From Lingula anatina (Eukaryota > Brachiopoda > Lingulata > Lingulida > Lingulidae), in contig NW_019775624.1 of assembly GCF_001039355.2 (NCBI RefSeq), positions 150,768 through 214,767 on the forward strand: a stretch of DNA of 64,000 nucleotides. The letters are read 5' to 3'. Of this stretch, positions 45,901 through 57,500 are shown piece after piece. The notes under the pieces were generated by a model. The model was given only the letters and a program-made list of their open reading frames with translations, ran no database searches and was not told where the DNA came from. Within the stretch, counting starts at the first letter, position 1, and each line of letters begins with the position of its first letter. Both the position numbers and the translations under genes were made by a program.

Positions 45901-48900
45901 AACAGGAACGAATAAAACGAATTTGATTAAGGCCTATTCGTCTTAGTCACCAAAGAGTTTTAAAATCGGTTATATGACAGTTAACAGGGTTACACTGTTA
46001 CCTAACATCCTCGTGTCGACTCATGTAGATTTTCCTGAACTGCCCTCCAATTTCATTTCCCATATCTTGCACCATATCGTCTGCGACGTGCTTTGGAAGG
46101 ACAGACAATAGGAGGCGCTCCTGTTTGTGAATAAAGTAAATAATCTCGGTTTATCAGGTTGCGTTTATGTTATTTATCTATTCAGTGGTCTTTATTTCTT
46201 TCTTAGCTTATTTATTGAAAATATGTTGTAATTTGGAACATTTTGCGGTACTTCTCAAGGCATTATGCGTCCAGTTCTGTCTGCATCTTTGTTTGAATCC
46301 GCCATTTTCTTTTTGGAATAACGGGAGGGGTGGGGCACTGGCGGATCGGGAGGGGGGGAGGGTGCACAAGGACTCAAAACGACGAAATGTAAACATTGCT
46401 CGCTTTTGTTCTGGCTTCTAATACTGGTTTTGGGGAGAAAGTGCTTTCAAAGCCAAGGAAGGGGGAATTTGTTCCCTAGCTCGACCATTTGGGGGCAATG
46501 AAAACTCTCCCGTTAGGGCCTACCTGTTCTTTAGATTTCTCCTCGATGGCAACCTTTACTGAGAGCGAAGCTTTGGCTTCCAGGAACGCCCTGCGCTGGT
46601 TCTTGTCCGCAAGAAAATATGAGATCGTTCCTAATACATTGGCGCACATGAATAACAGTATATCAGCAGCAACCTAAGAAAAAAACAAGAGAAATTATGA
46701 TCACAACATGGATAGATTTAAAGCCAAACAAACACGGCGCCTAATATGTTGGCGCACGCGAATCATAGGACATTGCCCACAGTCGGAGCAAAACAATGGT
46801 AATTACTTCGTATGATATTGTTAACCTAATAGAATTTTAATTAAAGGGATAAGAACTGTTTCGGTAAAAAAAAAAGATTCTCCTGGGGTAAACGACGATT
46901 TCCCCATACTAAACAATAATAAATACAACCATTTCGACATTCAAAGATCACGAATTTATTTATTTATTTATTTATTTTTGTAATAATCTCTTAAGAGATT
47001 ATCTACATGTGTATGAAGGTCCACGTGGTTTGATGGCAAGCATAGATTCCAGATTAATTTCGATAACTGCTCTTTCGGAGGTATAATGGAATTTATCATA
47101 TTTCTACGAGTTGATAACAATGTATTTATTGTGAAATATGACTCTCTTGCGTATAGTTGTTCTAAGCGCTAGACTTTTCATTAACACATGAGTTGCACGT
47201 CTGGCACTCGGGCCGGATTGAGATCAGAAAAAGTAATCATATATCAGCAACTTGTAGAGCACAAGATATGTATGTATATATCAATTTCTTCGCTGCTTTA
47301 AGCATGATATGAAAATATGTCGTTAGGCAGACTAATTAATAAGACGTAAAAGATTACAATGCGCTTTTGTCTACTGTATGGCAAAATATTGATTTCCCTT
47401 GTTAGTTCAGAATTTCTCCAAGGTATACCTACTGTATATCGCAAAGCTTTGAAAAGATAACAAAAGGTAAACCCATTTACTAGTTATTTTAAGAAATTAA
47501 AATTTCTACATATTACCGCCAGGAGTAAAAGTCACCATTTCCCTACCTCATTAAGAGAGATGCACTAGAATCAGAAATTCTACTAAGACTCAAAACCCGA
47601 TTAACAGATTGCTATTTTGATTATAATTTTGAATTTTAGCGACTAAGGGGAAATATTGAATTTATATTGAATCAAAATTTTGCAAAATGAAGGCCTGCCG
47701 TTTATTGTGCTACTTCGCATGGTGAATGCAGCATGAATTACGTTAATTTATAATAAATAAGTATCGTCATTTCCATCGAATAGCTCGACTTCGTTTTTAT
47801 AATACTGCAGCTGTCGTCTTTGATTCTACAGCACACAGAGAGAAGTGTTTATTTTCTCATCAAATAAACTTCAATTAAAATGCCAAATGATAGATTTTGG
47901 AGATCAACATTTTTTCGTCTCGACTTCTCGCCAATTCTGTGCTATAAGAGGTATTCATCCCTCGAACTCTGGCAAGAAGTGTAGGGACAACTGCTTGCGA
48001 TATCTTCTTTATTTTGAGTAGGAAAGGGTCTTTATGAGGACTCGCTTTTTGTAGTAATTTATCATTATAATTATCATTTTTCTTTTTGCCCCAAAGGAAA
48101 ATTTTGCTTGAGATCATGTCCTCTAAACAGCACACTTTTTTGATATGATTTTCTTCAGCACATTCGGTAAGACTCGTTTTAATGCACCTGATAAGCTGTC
48201 GTTCAGCATCGATAATATATGGTTCTGTTTACTTAAATCTTTACTTTAATATTTCGCCGGATATCTTTGAATATTTCAAGGCAATTTTCCAACGCGTCTG
48301 GATATCATGATAATTTTTTCAAATAAAACATCAAGTATTTTGGATTATTTGTAACTTAAAATTTGTCAGCAAATTTTAGTTTAACCAAGAAGAAATATAA
48401 CTGATTCAATTCTACTAAATTGCATGGCCAATAAAAAAGATCAGTATGACAACTTTCTCTAATCTTCAGTCTCACCTCATTTCCTATGTAGAATATCCCA
48501 TAAGGCTGCATCGCCGCCAAAATGGCCGTCAAAAGTAGGTAACCCAGGATGGCTAACAGGTTAAAAAGTCCGCAGATCGCTATTCTGACAGGCAAAACTA
48601 TGAAAGCCAGGTAGAGAAGCAACGCTTGCAGGCCAACAACGTGATTCGGAGACACCGCAATCCCTAAACTGTACCGTATCCCAATATCTACGAACAGCTT
48701 TGTTTGAAGATAAATCCAAAATACAAAACACATCGCAAGGTGGCCTTTATCCGGCAGGAGCCTCGGTTTGATTTTGCATAGAAAGAACACTACAAAGTCT
48801 ATAACGAGGATTGCTTTTACGGCCAAGATGCTTGGACTTTGATATTTGACGACGTACGAGACGATGAGGGCAATGTCACAGAAAAAGGAAAGGACGGCTG

Positions 48901-49129
48901 CTATAGAGAGAGCGCCCTGTTTCTGTCGCCGATAATATGCACCGTAGAGGTTCTCAAGGTCCGGATCCGCATATCGCATGCGAAGAAATTTCGGCAATAG
49001 ACGCTGGAGACCCGTATTATCGATTTCAGTCTCTCCACTGCCTTGTTTAATATCCTCCTTGCTTGATATCGTGTGCTCCGGGGAAACCTTGTTCCCTTTT
49101 GCTTTCAGTTCGTAATCCTCCTTCGTCAT
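36998..49129 (-). CDS. Transmembrane adenylyl cyclase, complete, 18 exons
   Basis: Makes cAMP from ATP at the plasma membrane, normally under G-protein control. Exons: 49129-48476, 46673-46524, 46120-46002, 45735-45624, 45341-45214, 44776-44618, 43741-43603, 43249-43080, 41797-41636, 41155-41071, 40753-40637, 40274-40021, 39557-39476, 39172-39014, 38838-38692, 38338-38116, 37842-37718, 37183-36998. All phases agree: 1,056 residues. TM1-6 span about 74-240; C1a about 270-485 with metal-binding D313 (FADIVGF) and D357 (GDCYYC); C1b 488-560; TM7-12 about 578-775 with N673 and N677 glycosylation sites; C2 about 790-1045 with K893, D973, N980, R984 and K1020, the substrate and catalytic residues. 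Numbering runs 45 below mammalian AC2 in C2. Departures: L424 and G425 replace Trp-Ser after FDV in C1, and F867 replaces Leu in C2, all forskolin-site positions. The short N terminus and C tail resemble AC2/4/7, but C1 is mixed, so no subtype is given. Confidence 0.95.
41370..41625. repeat. G-run and C-run low-complexity stretch in intron 9 of the adenylyl cyclase gene
   Basis: GGGGAGGGGGGG near 41388 and CCCCCCCCCCC near 41560 frame a G/C-skewed stretch, possibly the remains of a hAT-like short element. It lies just upstream (low-coordinate side) of exon 9. Confidence 0.4.
42536..42890 (+). repeat. Dispersed intronic repeat in adenylyl cyclase intron 8
   Basis: Contains GGGATAATGACTGTTCGTTTTG, CAACAATTTTCCCATACTTC, the palindrome AATCTCTTAAGGGATTAT and TTATTGTGAAATATTGATCTC in the same order as 46846-47150. 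Confidence 0.65.
43843..44110. mobile_element. Hairpin MITE P3 in adenylyl cyclase intron 6
   Basis: Left arm CATAGATAGATCCAACTCCG, GGGATTCTCGCTGAATGCAATC, CCACGCCTCCTCC. Right arm GGAGGCGTGG, GCTCTCAGCGAGAGTCCCCC, GGAGTTGGTTCGATCTATG. The ends (complement AAGGCTCATTCCAAAAGAAAC at the right) match over about 40 bp. It lies between exons 7 and 6. Confidence 0.75.
46846..47150 (+). repeat. Dispersed intronic repeat in adenylyl cyclase intron 1
   Basis: Second copy in this gene of the repeat at 42536-42890. It contains TAAAGGGATAAGAACTGTTTC, the palindrome AATCTCTTAAGAGATTAT and a TTTA microsatellite at about 46955-46977. Confidence 0.65.
47875..48220 (-). other. Unassigned open frame in adenylyl cyclase intron 1
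   Basis: About 113 codons without a stop on the minus strand, containing [16 protein letters not shown] and [20 protein letters not shown]. Its first Met is internal, codons look plausible, but I recognise no domain and no splice sites tie it to the cyclase. Possibly part of an old transposon; chance is also possible. Confidence 0.15.
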
Positions 49130-49164
49130 CTTGTCTTGTGCACTGGACGTGTTCTAAAAAATGA

Positions 49165-49192
49165 TGACGTCACTTATGTGATAGTGACGTCA
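49165..49192. promoter_or_regulatory. Pair of perfect CRE palindromes upstream of the adenylyl cyclase start codon
   Basis: TGACGTCA occurs at 49165-49172 and 49185-49192, 20 bp centre to centre and 36 and 56 bases before the ATG. TGACGTCA is the full CREB/ATF site. If the promoter is close to the ATG this would couple cAMP signalling to expression of the cyclase. A TTTTTTAG acceptor-like string at about 49161-49154 means the region could instead be the end of a 5' UTR intron. Confidence 0.45.
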
Positions 49193-49814
49193 CAATTAAG
49201 ACAAAGAAAATGTCGTTAAGTCAAATACCTTTCGTCTTGCAATGTTTCAGTTTCAGAGCCTCTCTGTGTCACACAAATTTAAATGTACATTGCAGTCTCT
49301 GGCATATATATTCACAGAGTTCAAGTACGTCTCCCCGCCAAGAGTCGCATGTCTTAATGAAAAGATTATGTTTAAATGGTAATCAACAACCTCACTGGAA
49401 GCCAGGCTTTGAGCGAGCTTAAGTTTTCTTAGTAAAGGTGCTTTGCTGGGGCGTTCATTCTTCAGCTATGGTATAATGTTTTCGTCGCTCTAAAATGGAA
49501 AAAAAATCATTAAGCTTCTTCATCTGCTTACATAACATGTTCACGTTTCCTGGAAAATCCCTTCATCTTCATAAAAAATAATAACAGATTTAAACCCACA
49601 CATATACACACATTATTCAGAAGATGGAGTCGACTCTGTGTCCGTCGCAGTATATTTTTCAAAGACCACACACAATAATATAAAACACTTCACCATAGCC
49701 ATAAAGAGATTACTTTACCTTCATCTGGAGATAAAAAGCGGTTTGTGGCGGCATATGCTTTATACACTGATAACTCATGCTGTATTAAAATGCACGACGT
49801 TGCTTCCGCATACA

Positions 49815-50015
49815 CTTAGGGTGCACTCAGAACAAGTTGATCCTCGGGCTAACAGATCCTCGGATCAAATATGGCGGACCCACTTGAGAGCTTTCCGCAT
49901 AATCCCCTAACAGGCACTGAAGAGATTCAGGGGCAAGCTTTGAAGTGGGTGGGGCATATTTGACCCGCGGATCTGTAAGTCCGCGGATCAACGTATATTG
50001 TGAATGTGGCCTTAG
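49815..50015. mobile_element. Palindromic MITE (TAAGG-ended family), copy 2
   Basis: CTTAGGGTGCACTCAGAACAAG at the left and, on the other strand, TAAGGCCACATTCACAATATAC at the right. GATCCTCGGATCAAATATGG is mirrored by CATATTTGACCCGCGGATC. It lies about 690 bp upstream of the adenylyl cyclase start codon. The flanking stretches 49193-49814 and 50016-50527 hold nothing else I can identify apart from a G-run near 50280. Confidence 0.65.
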
Positions 50016-50527
50016 CTAGATTTATATTATCCGAATGCATCCGTCGTTTCCATGCAGTAACACCCTGAGTATCGGGTCTCTACTGCCCAAATGCCCCTCC
50101 GGTAATTGATAACTGACAACAGTTACTTGAAAAGGAAGTGTCATGCATATAGTTAGCAGAGGGGTGAGTGTCCAGTGTCCTCTTAAATTAAGCATGTTTA
50201 TACCAAGATGCAGCACGCGCTGTAAATGCATTCGAATGTCATATCAAAGTCGCACACAAAGAAGGACAAGAATCTGGAGGGGGGGGGGAGGCAAGAGGAT
50301 GCCACCCCTAGCTTTTTGGACACCCCCTTCTTCCTCATATTCCTAGCGTCCCATAGAACATTTTAATGCGTGAAACGCGACAATCCTCAGCATGTTTCTA
50401 TTCATAGCAGTGCCCTACTCCTGTGTCCTACATATGTTGGTAAATAAACTCGTCTATACTGTTTTACGTTTGCTTCGATTTACTCGACAATAATTCTGTA
50501 ATCTTTGCGTTCACCGCCCCCCCCCCC

Positions 50528-50992
50528 NNNNNNNNNNNNNNNNNNNNNNNNNNNNNNNNNNNNNNNNNNNNNNNNNNNNNNNNNNNNNNNNNNNNNNNNN
50601 NNNNNNNNNNNNNNNNNNNNNNNNNNNNNNNNNNNNNNNNNNNNNNNNNNNNNNNNNNNNNNNNNNNNNNNNNNNNNNNNNNNNNNNNNNNNNNNNNNNN
50701 NNNNNNNNNNNNNNNNNNNNNNNNNNNNNNNNNNNNNNNNNNNNNNNNNNNNNNNNNNNNNNNNNNNNNNNNNNNNNNNNNNNNNNNNNNNNNNNNNNNN
50801 NNNNNNNNNNNNNNNNNNNNNNNNNNNNNNNNNNNNNNNNNNNNNNNNNNNNNNNNNNNNNNNNNNNNNNNNNNNNNNNNNNNNNNNNNNNNNNNNNNNN
50901 NNNNNNNNNNNNNNNNNNNNNNNNNNNNNNNNNNNNNNNNNNNNNNNNNNNNNNNNNNNNNNNNNNNNNNNNNNNNNNNNNNNNNNNNNNNN
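50528..50992. other. Assembly gap (N)
   Basis: 465 unspecified bases, flanked by a C-run on the left and a CA microsatellite (50995-51020) on the right; the gap probably reflects these low-complexity ends. Confidence 1.
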
Positions 50993-51020
50993 AAACACAC
51001 ACACACACACACACACACAC

Positions 51021-51764
51021 GCAAAACCCTAGATCCTAGTTTTACCCTATATTACAAATACCAGTACATACCTGGACCAGGAATTTTTACTGCTGACAAA
51101 CCCACTTCGATCTTGCACAAAATTAATGTCAACGCACTAACCAAACACTGGTGATCTTTAGACTGACCTCACTTCAACCCTCAAACAGCGCCTAAATGAT
51201 TTTTTTCTCTCGGTCAAATCTAATAAACGGAGATAGCTATTTCGATTTCTTCGTCCTAGGATAAAAAGAAAAAATCAAAAAGGCCTGCACGCAAGCAGGC
51301 GTGTGAGCATGCGCCAATACAGGTCCTAATTTTCCTGGCGATGCTATATTTCTGTTAATTTTGTCATTTGCATTAAAAAGATTTACGTAAAGGTACAACA
51401 AGGCACAACAAAAATATCGCATGCGCACAAGCGAGGATACCCCTTTAAATCTCTCTCGCGCGTCTACATACCAGAATCCTGCTACATACGTAGTGAATTC
51501 CTTTCATTTCCGTTTGCTATAAAGTAATAACAAGAACTTGACTTATTTTGACGACTACGTTTGTACAGAAAAACTAAGTTAATTTGAAAATGATATCAAG
51601 TTGGCTTTCGTGCCTTTCTTTACACCGCTCTGTACAGAAAATCGGTAATACACCTACAGTTTTCAGACAATAGGTTTCGTTTCGCTGTGACGTAAATAAA
51701 AAAACACAATAACACATGAAGTAGGCCTATATCCGATCTGGCTGGATCAAATATGCAGCATGAG
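51021..51764. other. Non-coding stretch, nothing recognised
   Basis: No coding frame or repeat that I can support. Confidence 0.4.
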
Positions 51765-52022
51765 TACCCAATATCCCATTCCCGTAAACACCATCGGTCT
51801 ACTTATATCGATCCAACTTTGCAGGGACTCTCGTTGATTGCAATCAGCTTAACTAAATGACACGCTTCCTCTTGTTTCCAACGTACTCGTATCATCCTCA
51901 GATTTTCTACTCAACGCCAGGAGGAGGCTTTTCATTCAGTTAAGCTGATTGCACTCAGCAAGAGTTCCCGCAGAGTTGAGTCGATCTAAGTAGACGGGTG
52001 GCGTCTATGGGAATTGGGCCTT
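51765..52022. mobile_element. Hairpin MITE P4
   Basis: Left: CCCATTCCCGTAAACACC, GGTCTACTTATATCGATCC, CAGGGACTCTCGTTGATTGC, AATCAGCTTAACTAAATG. The right arm mirrors each block (CATTCAGTTAAGCTGATTGC, CTCAGCAAGAGTTCCC, GAGTCGATCTAAGTAGAC, GGGAATTGGGCC). It is a near-complete palindrome of about 255 bp. Confidence 0.8.
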
Positions 52023-52123
52023 AGCAACGGGGGCACGGAGAGCGCACGAGCACAAAGGAGGGCGGGTCCACAATACAGACTGTCGACATTCGATCTGAAT
52101 GACACTAACGGATCTGAGATTCT

Positions 52124-52128
52124 GTGAG

Positions 52129-52175
<47 letters not shown>

Positions 52176-52180
52176 TGGGG
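52124..52180. repeat. CT then GT microsatellite
   Basis: CT units (52128-52160) followed by GT units and a G-run. Confidence 0.9.
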
Positions 52181-52969
52181 GGGGGGATAGGGGGACTGCA
52201 CAAGAACGGTGACGGTCATTTCCATCTCACTTTGCTCAGCAATAATTTCAGACGAAAAAAAAACGTTTTGGTGGATTGTCAAGGTCACAAATGGGAAAAT
52301 TTCTGGTTTTTGTTTCGTTTTGAAGGGAAGCACGGGCCACTTTAGACGCTAAGAATTCGAAGGGAAGGCAAACGGCACTGACTTGCCCCGGTTCCTTCAG
52401 TCTAGGATCCTTTATTTTGGATCCTAGCTTCAGTGTACGCCTACGACTATACATATTATTTCCTAGCATTCCTGGAAACGACGAACAAAAGAGCTTGTGC
52501 GAATAAAACGAATAATGCATCCAAGACCACAGACACGAATTTCCTAGATGCCTCTGACAAATCCCATACTTCCATTACCTACTCAAAGGCTTCTTTTTTG
52601 AACTGTAATGACAGTTGGACATTAACGCCTCTTTGATGTTCATATTAACACGTTCCCGGGGTACGACACTGAAGAGGCGACTGAAGTACTCGTAATGTAA
52701 GCTCCCATGTAAACATTTCTAAGTAAGAGAAGAACCTGTAGGACACGTATGAAAGACAAGACATAGCGAGAGGCCTACAAGTGCTTGCAGGTTGACATAC
52801 ATTGTATGTGTATTATACCACTCATCTTGAGACCGAGCTCTCTAAGGAGTAGCAATATTGAGGTTAATTGACAAAATGACAGCCGTGGTTAACTTGATGA
52901 AGCTGGCTTTACGATGTATTCTGCGCTAGTTGGCGTTTCTCGTTTCCTGCTTTAGAAATTGATCTGTGG

Positions 52970-52971
<2 letters not shown>

Positions 52972-53020
<49 letters not shown>

Positions 53021-53029
53021 CTTTCCCCC

Positions 53030-53103
<74 letters not shown>

Positions 53104-53125
53104 ACACGCGAGCGCACACACAAAT
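52972..53125. repeat. CT then CA compound microsatellite
   Basis: Two CT blocks separated by TTTCTTTCCCCCTTC, then about 20 CA units. Open frames across it on both strands are artefacts of the repeat. The surroundings (52181-52971 and 53126-53565) hold no supported gene. Confidence 0.9.
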
Positions 53126-53565
53126 AAACACCATGACACGCACACACACAGATTGTCTAACACCCGCGCACACCTGCTCTCCCTCACCCCCCCCCCTCCT
53201 CCCTCACACCTACCCACATACTATCTCTTTCTCATAACACAAGACAACTGTTTCGGTACAACATTTCTAGGTTACTACATATCTACCTATACTTTACCTA
53301 CCCGCATAAACATAACAACCACTGAACAGACTGAACAGTGCATTCAGTGATGCCACATCCGCTGAAGAACTGGGCCTTTTTAAAATGCACAAAACCTTAA
53401 GACGGTGTTTGTAATGAAGAGAGTCGACCACATAATACGACTGCCTAGAGTTGTAAATACGAGTCACGTGTAGCAGTGGGAACGTACTTGGGTGCCCACC
53501 AAATGGTTTATTGGGTCAGGGGGGCTAAAAACAGAAATGTACCGGCTGACAGCTGGAGTGACGTG

Positions 53566-53643
53566 AAGAGGGAAAGAGAGAGAGTTTGTGTCAGGGGAAA
53601 TGTGTGTGTGTGTATTTGACAGAGAGAAGAAGGGGGAGTGAGA

Positions 53644-53710
<67 letters not shown>

Positions 53711-53798
53711 TGTGTGTCAGGGAAAATGTGTGTGTGTGTTTGACAGAGAGATGAAGGGGGAGACAGAGAGTGTGTGTGTGTGAGTGAGTGTGCATGTG

Positions 53799-53853
<55 letters not shown>

Positions 53854-53877
53854 GTGAGAGAGAGTGAGGGGGGAGAA

Positions 53878-53918
<41 letters not shown>

Positions 53919-53920
53919 TT
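53566..53920. repeat. Long GA/GT compound microsatellite
   Basis: Alternating GA and GT blocks over about 350 bp, with a partly duplicated internal unit (TGTGTCAGGGAAAATGTGTG occurs twice with small changes, followed by GACAGAGAG and GGGGGAG). Confidence 0.9.
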
Positions 53921-55190
53921 AACTCTGTTAATTGAATGGTTCTGCGGCTATATTACCCACTTTCCCCATTTCTTTGTGAGAGCATTTCCACAGTTTCGTT
54001 GTAAATACAATAAGCAGCTTCCATGCATCAATCTGCATGTCTACTTCATTCACTATACCCTGCGATACATTCAGGAAATATAGATATTTTCATTAGGAAT
54101 CATAGACACCTTTAATCTCCTAAATCAGCCCTGTAATCTCCTAAATCACCCTTGTAATCACTAAGAGAACAATCAGAAGCATAAATAAAAATTCTCGATT
54201 ACATATTTCCTTCTTGGTATCATTTTTATGTGGGAAAAGGTTAATGACACTGTATTTCAAGAGGTGCAAATGTTAACACAAACTAAATCAAAATTTTTTC
54301 GTTATTTTTTAAACTTATCAGTTGCCTAATTAATGCTCTGATGAATGAAGCAACTCAGTGATTATAGATACATTCAATTACATTTGATGGTTTATCGTCT
54401 AACTACAATGTCGGACTATGAGTAGCGACTATACATAGACTCATTGTTGAGAATGAAGACAATCATTTTTTGTCTTGAAAGATGAAATCAATAATTTATA
54501 TTCATATGGACGCGGCAAATAAATAAAGGCACAGATATTTACGTATTGGAAATGTTTAATTCTATTGTTATTATTCATAAATTAACGTTTATCAAATTAT
54601 GTATGTTCGTGAAATTGATTCTCTCTCGCCCCCCCCCCCCTCTCTCTCTCTTAACAAAATAAAAAAAAAACAAAAAACCCGCCTCATTATATGTATTTCT
54701 AGGCGTATTTCAGATTCATAGAGAAACCCCCTGGTGTTTAAGTTGTTATTTAGTTTTGTTCACGCTTGACGACACAGAAACTAATTTCTACCAAACTCTC
54801 TACCTCAGCGTGTTAACTGGCTAGGCTCAGCTGCTTTTTGTAAGGTTGGGCGTGCCTGTTGTCCAAAACGTCGAGCAAAAAATACATTACCTACCTTTTT
54901 CTTTAATATTTCAGTTTAGACAGTAGAAATGAAAAGATGGCGACAGAAGACGTATCTCTCTTCAGTCTGTTTGTGACATCTCTGCACCTAAATAGTTTGT
55001 CCAGTGAGAGCTAATGTGGCGTTCAGCTAACTACCGTGGAATTGTAATAAGCCCTGCGTAAACAGAGAGACCGTTGATTAAGCCTTTCTTAGTAAGTTAT
55101 ATTAAACTTTATCAAAGTATCGGGTCATGTGCTCGTATTTGGTCAATGTCTTGCTTAGATTGGGGTGATTGGATCGCCACTCGGTCTCTC
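53921..55190. other. Non-coding stretch, nothing recognised
   Basis: AT-rich DNA. A C-run with CT units at about 54630-54652 precedes an A-rich tract. No gene is supported. Confidence 0.4.
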
Positions 55191-55231
55191 GGGTCTCCCT
55201 CTCTCTTTCTCTCTTTGGCATCTCCTCACTT

Positions 55232-55276
<45 letters not shown>
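55191..55276. repeat. CT microsatellite
   Basis: CT units interrupted by GGCATCTCCTCACTTTCAT. Confidence 0.9.
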
Positions 55277-55279
<3 letters not shown>

Positions 55280-55544
55280 TATTTACGTGCACGTGACAGG
55301 CCGCAGGTCAGTGCCCCCAACTTCTCACGTCTGTTCAGGATAATACCATTCTCACATCAATACTTAACTTATACGAACTCATAAAATCACCGGTGATTAA
55401 TAAACGGGTGACGAACAGCTGTTTGACTGAAGTTGTGTTTTATTTTGGATAATTAGATAAAGTCCTGGGATATGACAGTCCGATGAAATGTTTGCAACGT
55501 GGCTACAAGTTTAAAAAAATAACAAAAGGCAATAACAAATACAG

Positions 55545-55606
55545 ACGTACGCACGCACACATGCACTCACGCGCGCGCGCAAACATGTATGCGCCTACTA
55601 GTGCTC

Positions 55607-55646
<40 letters not shown>
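55545..55646. repeat. CA/CG-rich microsatellite
   Basis: GCACGCACACATGCACTCACG, a CG run, then about 17 CA units. Confidence 0.9.
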
Positions 55647-55649
<3 letters not shown>

Positions 55650-57390
55650 ACAAAGTGCTATCTAAAGGCGACATATTATGTGCGGAGAATATTAAATGAA
55701 ATGATTTTCTTGGAACTATATGAGGCTTTAAACATAAATGAGATTATTTCTCTCATTACAATCAAATAATTGATTTTTAAAGAAAATCAATACTCAAATA
55801 CCTTAAAATGCTCAACTTTCGCTCACGATCTCTGCAAGTTTTGCTCACACAATTTTCTTCATAATTTCTTTTAAAAAACTTTTCGGACTGCCTTAAGAGT
55901 TCCTGGTATCCTGGTATTGTTTGACAATAAAAGTAATCCCCATTCACATTCTGATGAATATATCACTTTCTTGAAGTAGCAGATCTAGAATATTCATCTC
56001 TTTGTTTTTACTCCCAACTGTCTTAATTAGTCTGTTTTTCTGTCAAAAAAAAATCATCAAATTGATGTCTAATGTCACAGTTGTGGCTATACTCGCTGAT
56101 TAACAAGCAAAGTGTCATTGGGGTTCACAGCATGTAACCAAGCTCTCCATGCGAATAACAACATCATCAATCACCAAGTTTACGAAGGGAAACATTAAAA
56201 TGGGCAAAGACCTAATTAGCGTTTAGCGTGTTTTTAACAACATTGGATGAACACTGTTGTGTTCTGATGACTCTCACGGAAGAGCACATTTCTGCCCGAC
56301 TTACTCCATTTCGTTCTCAGTCTGGTACAAATAAACAAAGGGAACCGAAGGTAAGGAATAAATGATTTGAAAGATTTCACCTAAGTTAAAACAACGATGA
56401 AACAATTGGATCTCTTTATGAATTGATGTTTTTCGACATCACGTCACGTCACGTAGCATCCTATAGATTCTAAAAACTCAAGGTGGCCAGTCCGATACCT
56501 AATACAAGCTCGAAAATAGGTCTAAATATTTAGAACAAAAGTTTAGTCCACTCACACCCAGGGGAAATCAGTAGTAGTTTAACTGATTGAAATAGTGTGT
56601 CGTGTGTCTCTGTTATAACAAGAAAGGCATTTGATTATGTTTCTGGCTTTTATAATCTATTTAAGCGGACTATTATATGTATGGCTTCATCTTGGACTGA
56701 AACTGAAAAAAACATTGTCTGGAATTTCAGCCCTATTTTCGCTGGCCTATTTTTTTCTTTTTTGAGTGTTTGAGCAAATTCCATGTTTTTACATAACATA
56801 ACAAAGATGTAATTTCCGTTTTGAAGTCTGATTTCAACACAGATATCATAAAAACCGCAACTAATTATATCCAGGAGATTTAATGAAAAAAAAAGCAGGC
56901 CAGGAGATGAAGCCTTCATATCGACGTCATCCCTCCACATGAGACACAGTTTATTGAATATTGGATTTGGCAACCTAAAAACCATCATTGACTCTCAGGG
57001 TGGTAATATGAATATAATCGCTTTATCTCCTTGATAGTCTAGCGTAAAATAGCTTCTAATGAGCCATACTCTCATTCGTGATGACATAAGACGATGGAAC
57101 GAAAAAATTCGTCTCTATTTTCCTCCTCTGTAAAAAAAAATAATTAAAGCTTTTTTCCGCTTGATATTTTCTGATAGAATCTTATCAGCAGTGTTTTCAT
57201 TTGAAACAGAAATTTGCATCGGTACTATTATATCCTGTTCTATTAAAAAATAAGGACGAAAGCTAATCGATCCGGATGGAATAAAATTTTCTATAGGTGT
57301 TCTGGTATCGTTAAGGTATTATCCAACGTGAGCAGAGCTAGCAGGAATGGTCCGTGTAACAGAAGAAATTTTTAATTTCTTTTTGTTTCA
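55647..57390. other. Non-coding stretch, nothing recognised
   Basis: A 112-codon minus-strand frame at 56650-56988 has no recognisable motif and no splice context. I find no other support for a gene. Confidence 0.4.
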
Positions 57391-57394
57391 CGAA

Positions 57395-57462
57395 ATCCCC
57401 CCCCCCCCAACACCCCCTCCCCCTGCCCCCCCCCACCACCACACATACATACACACACACAT

Positions 57463-57498
<36 letters not shown>

Positions 57499-57500
57499 TT
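57395..57500. repeat. C-run and CA microsatellite
   Basis: C-rich stretch followed by about 25 CA units with CATA interruptions. The sequence AATGGTCCGTGTAACAGAAG before it is echoed after it by TATGGTCCGTGTATAAT. Confidence 0.85.

Noticed and set aside
50464-51032. Open frames of 169-186 codons across 50464-51032 on both strands
   Set aside because: They consist almost entirely of N bases with short C-run and CA-repeat ends.
52926-53919. Arg/Glu-, Ser/Leu- and Thr/His-rich open frames at 52.9-53.9 kb
   Set aside because: Translations of CT/GA/CA/GT microsatellites in several frames; no coding signal.
56650-56988. 112-codon minus-strand frame
   Set aside because: No domain, no homologous pattern I recognise and no neighbouring exons.
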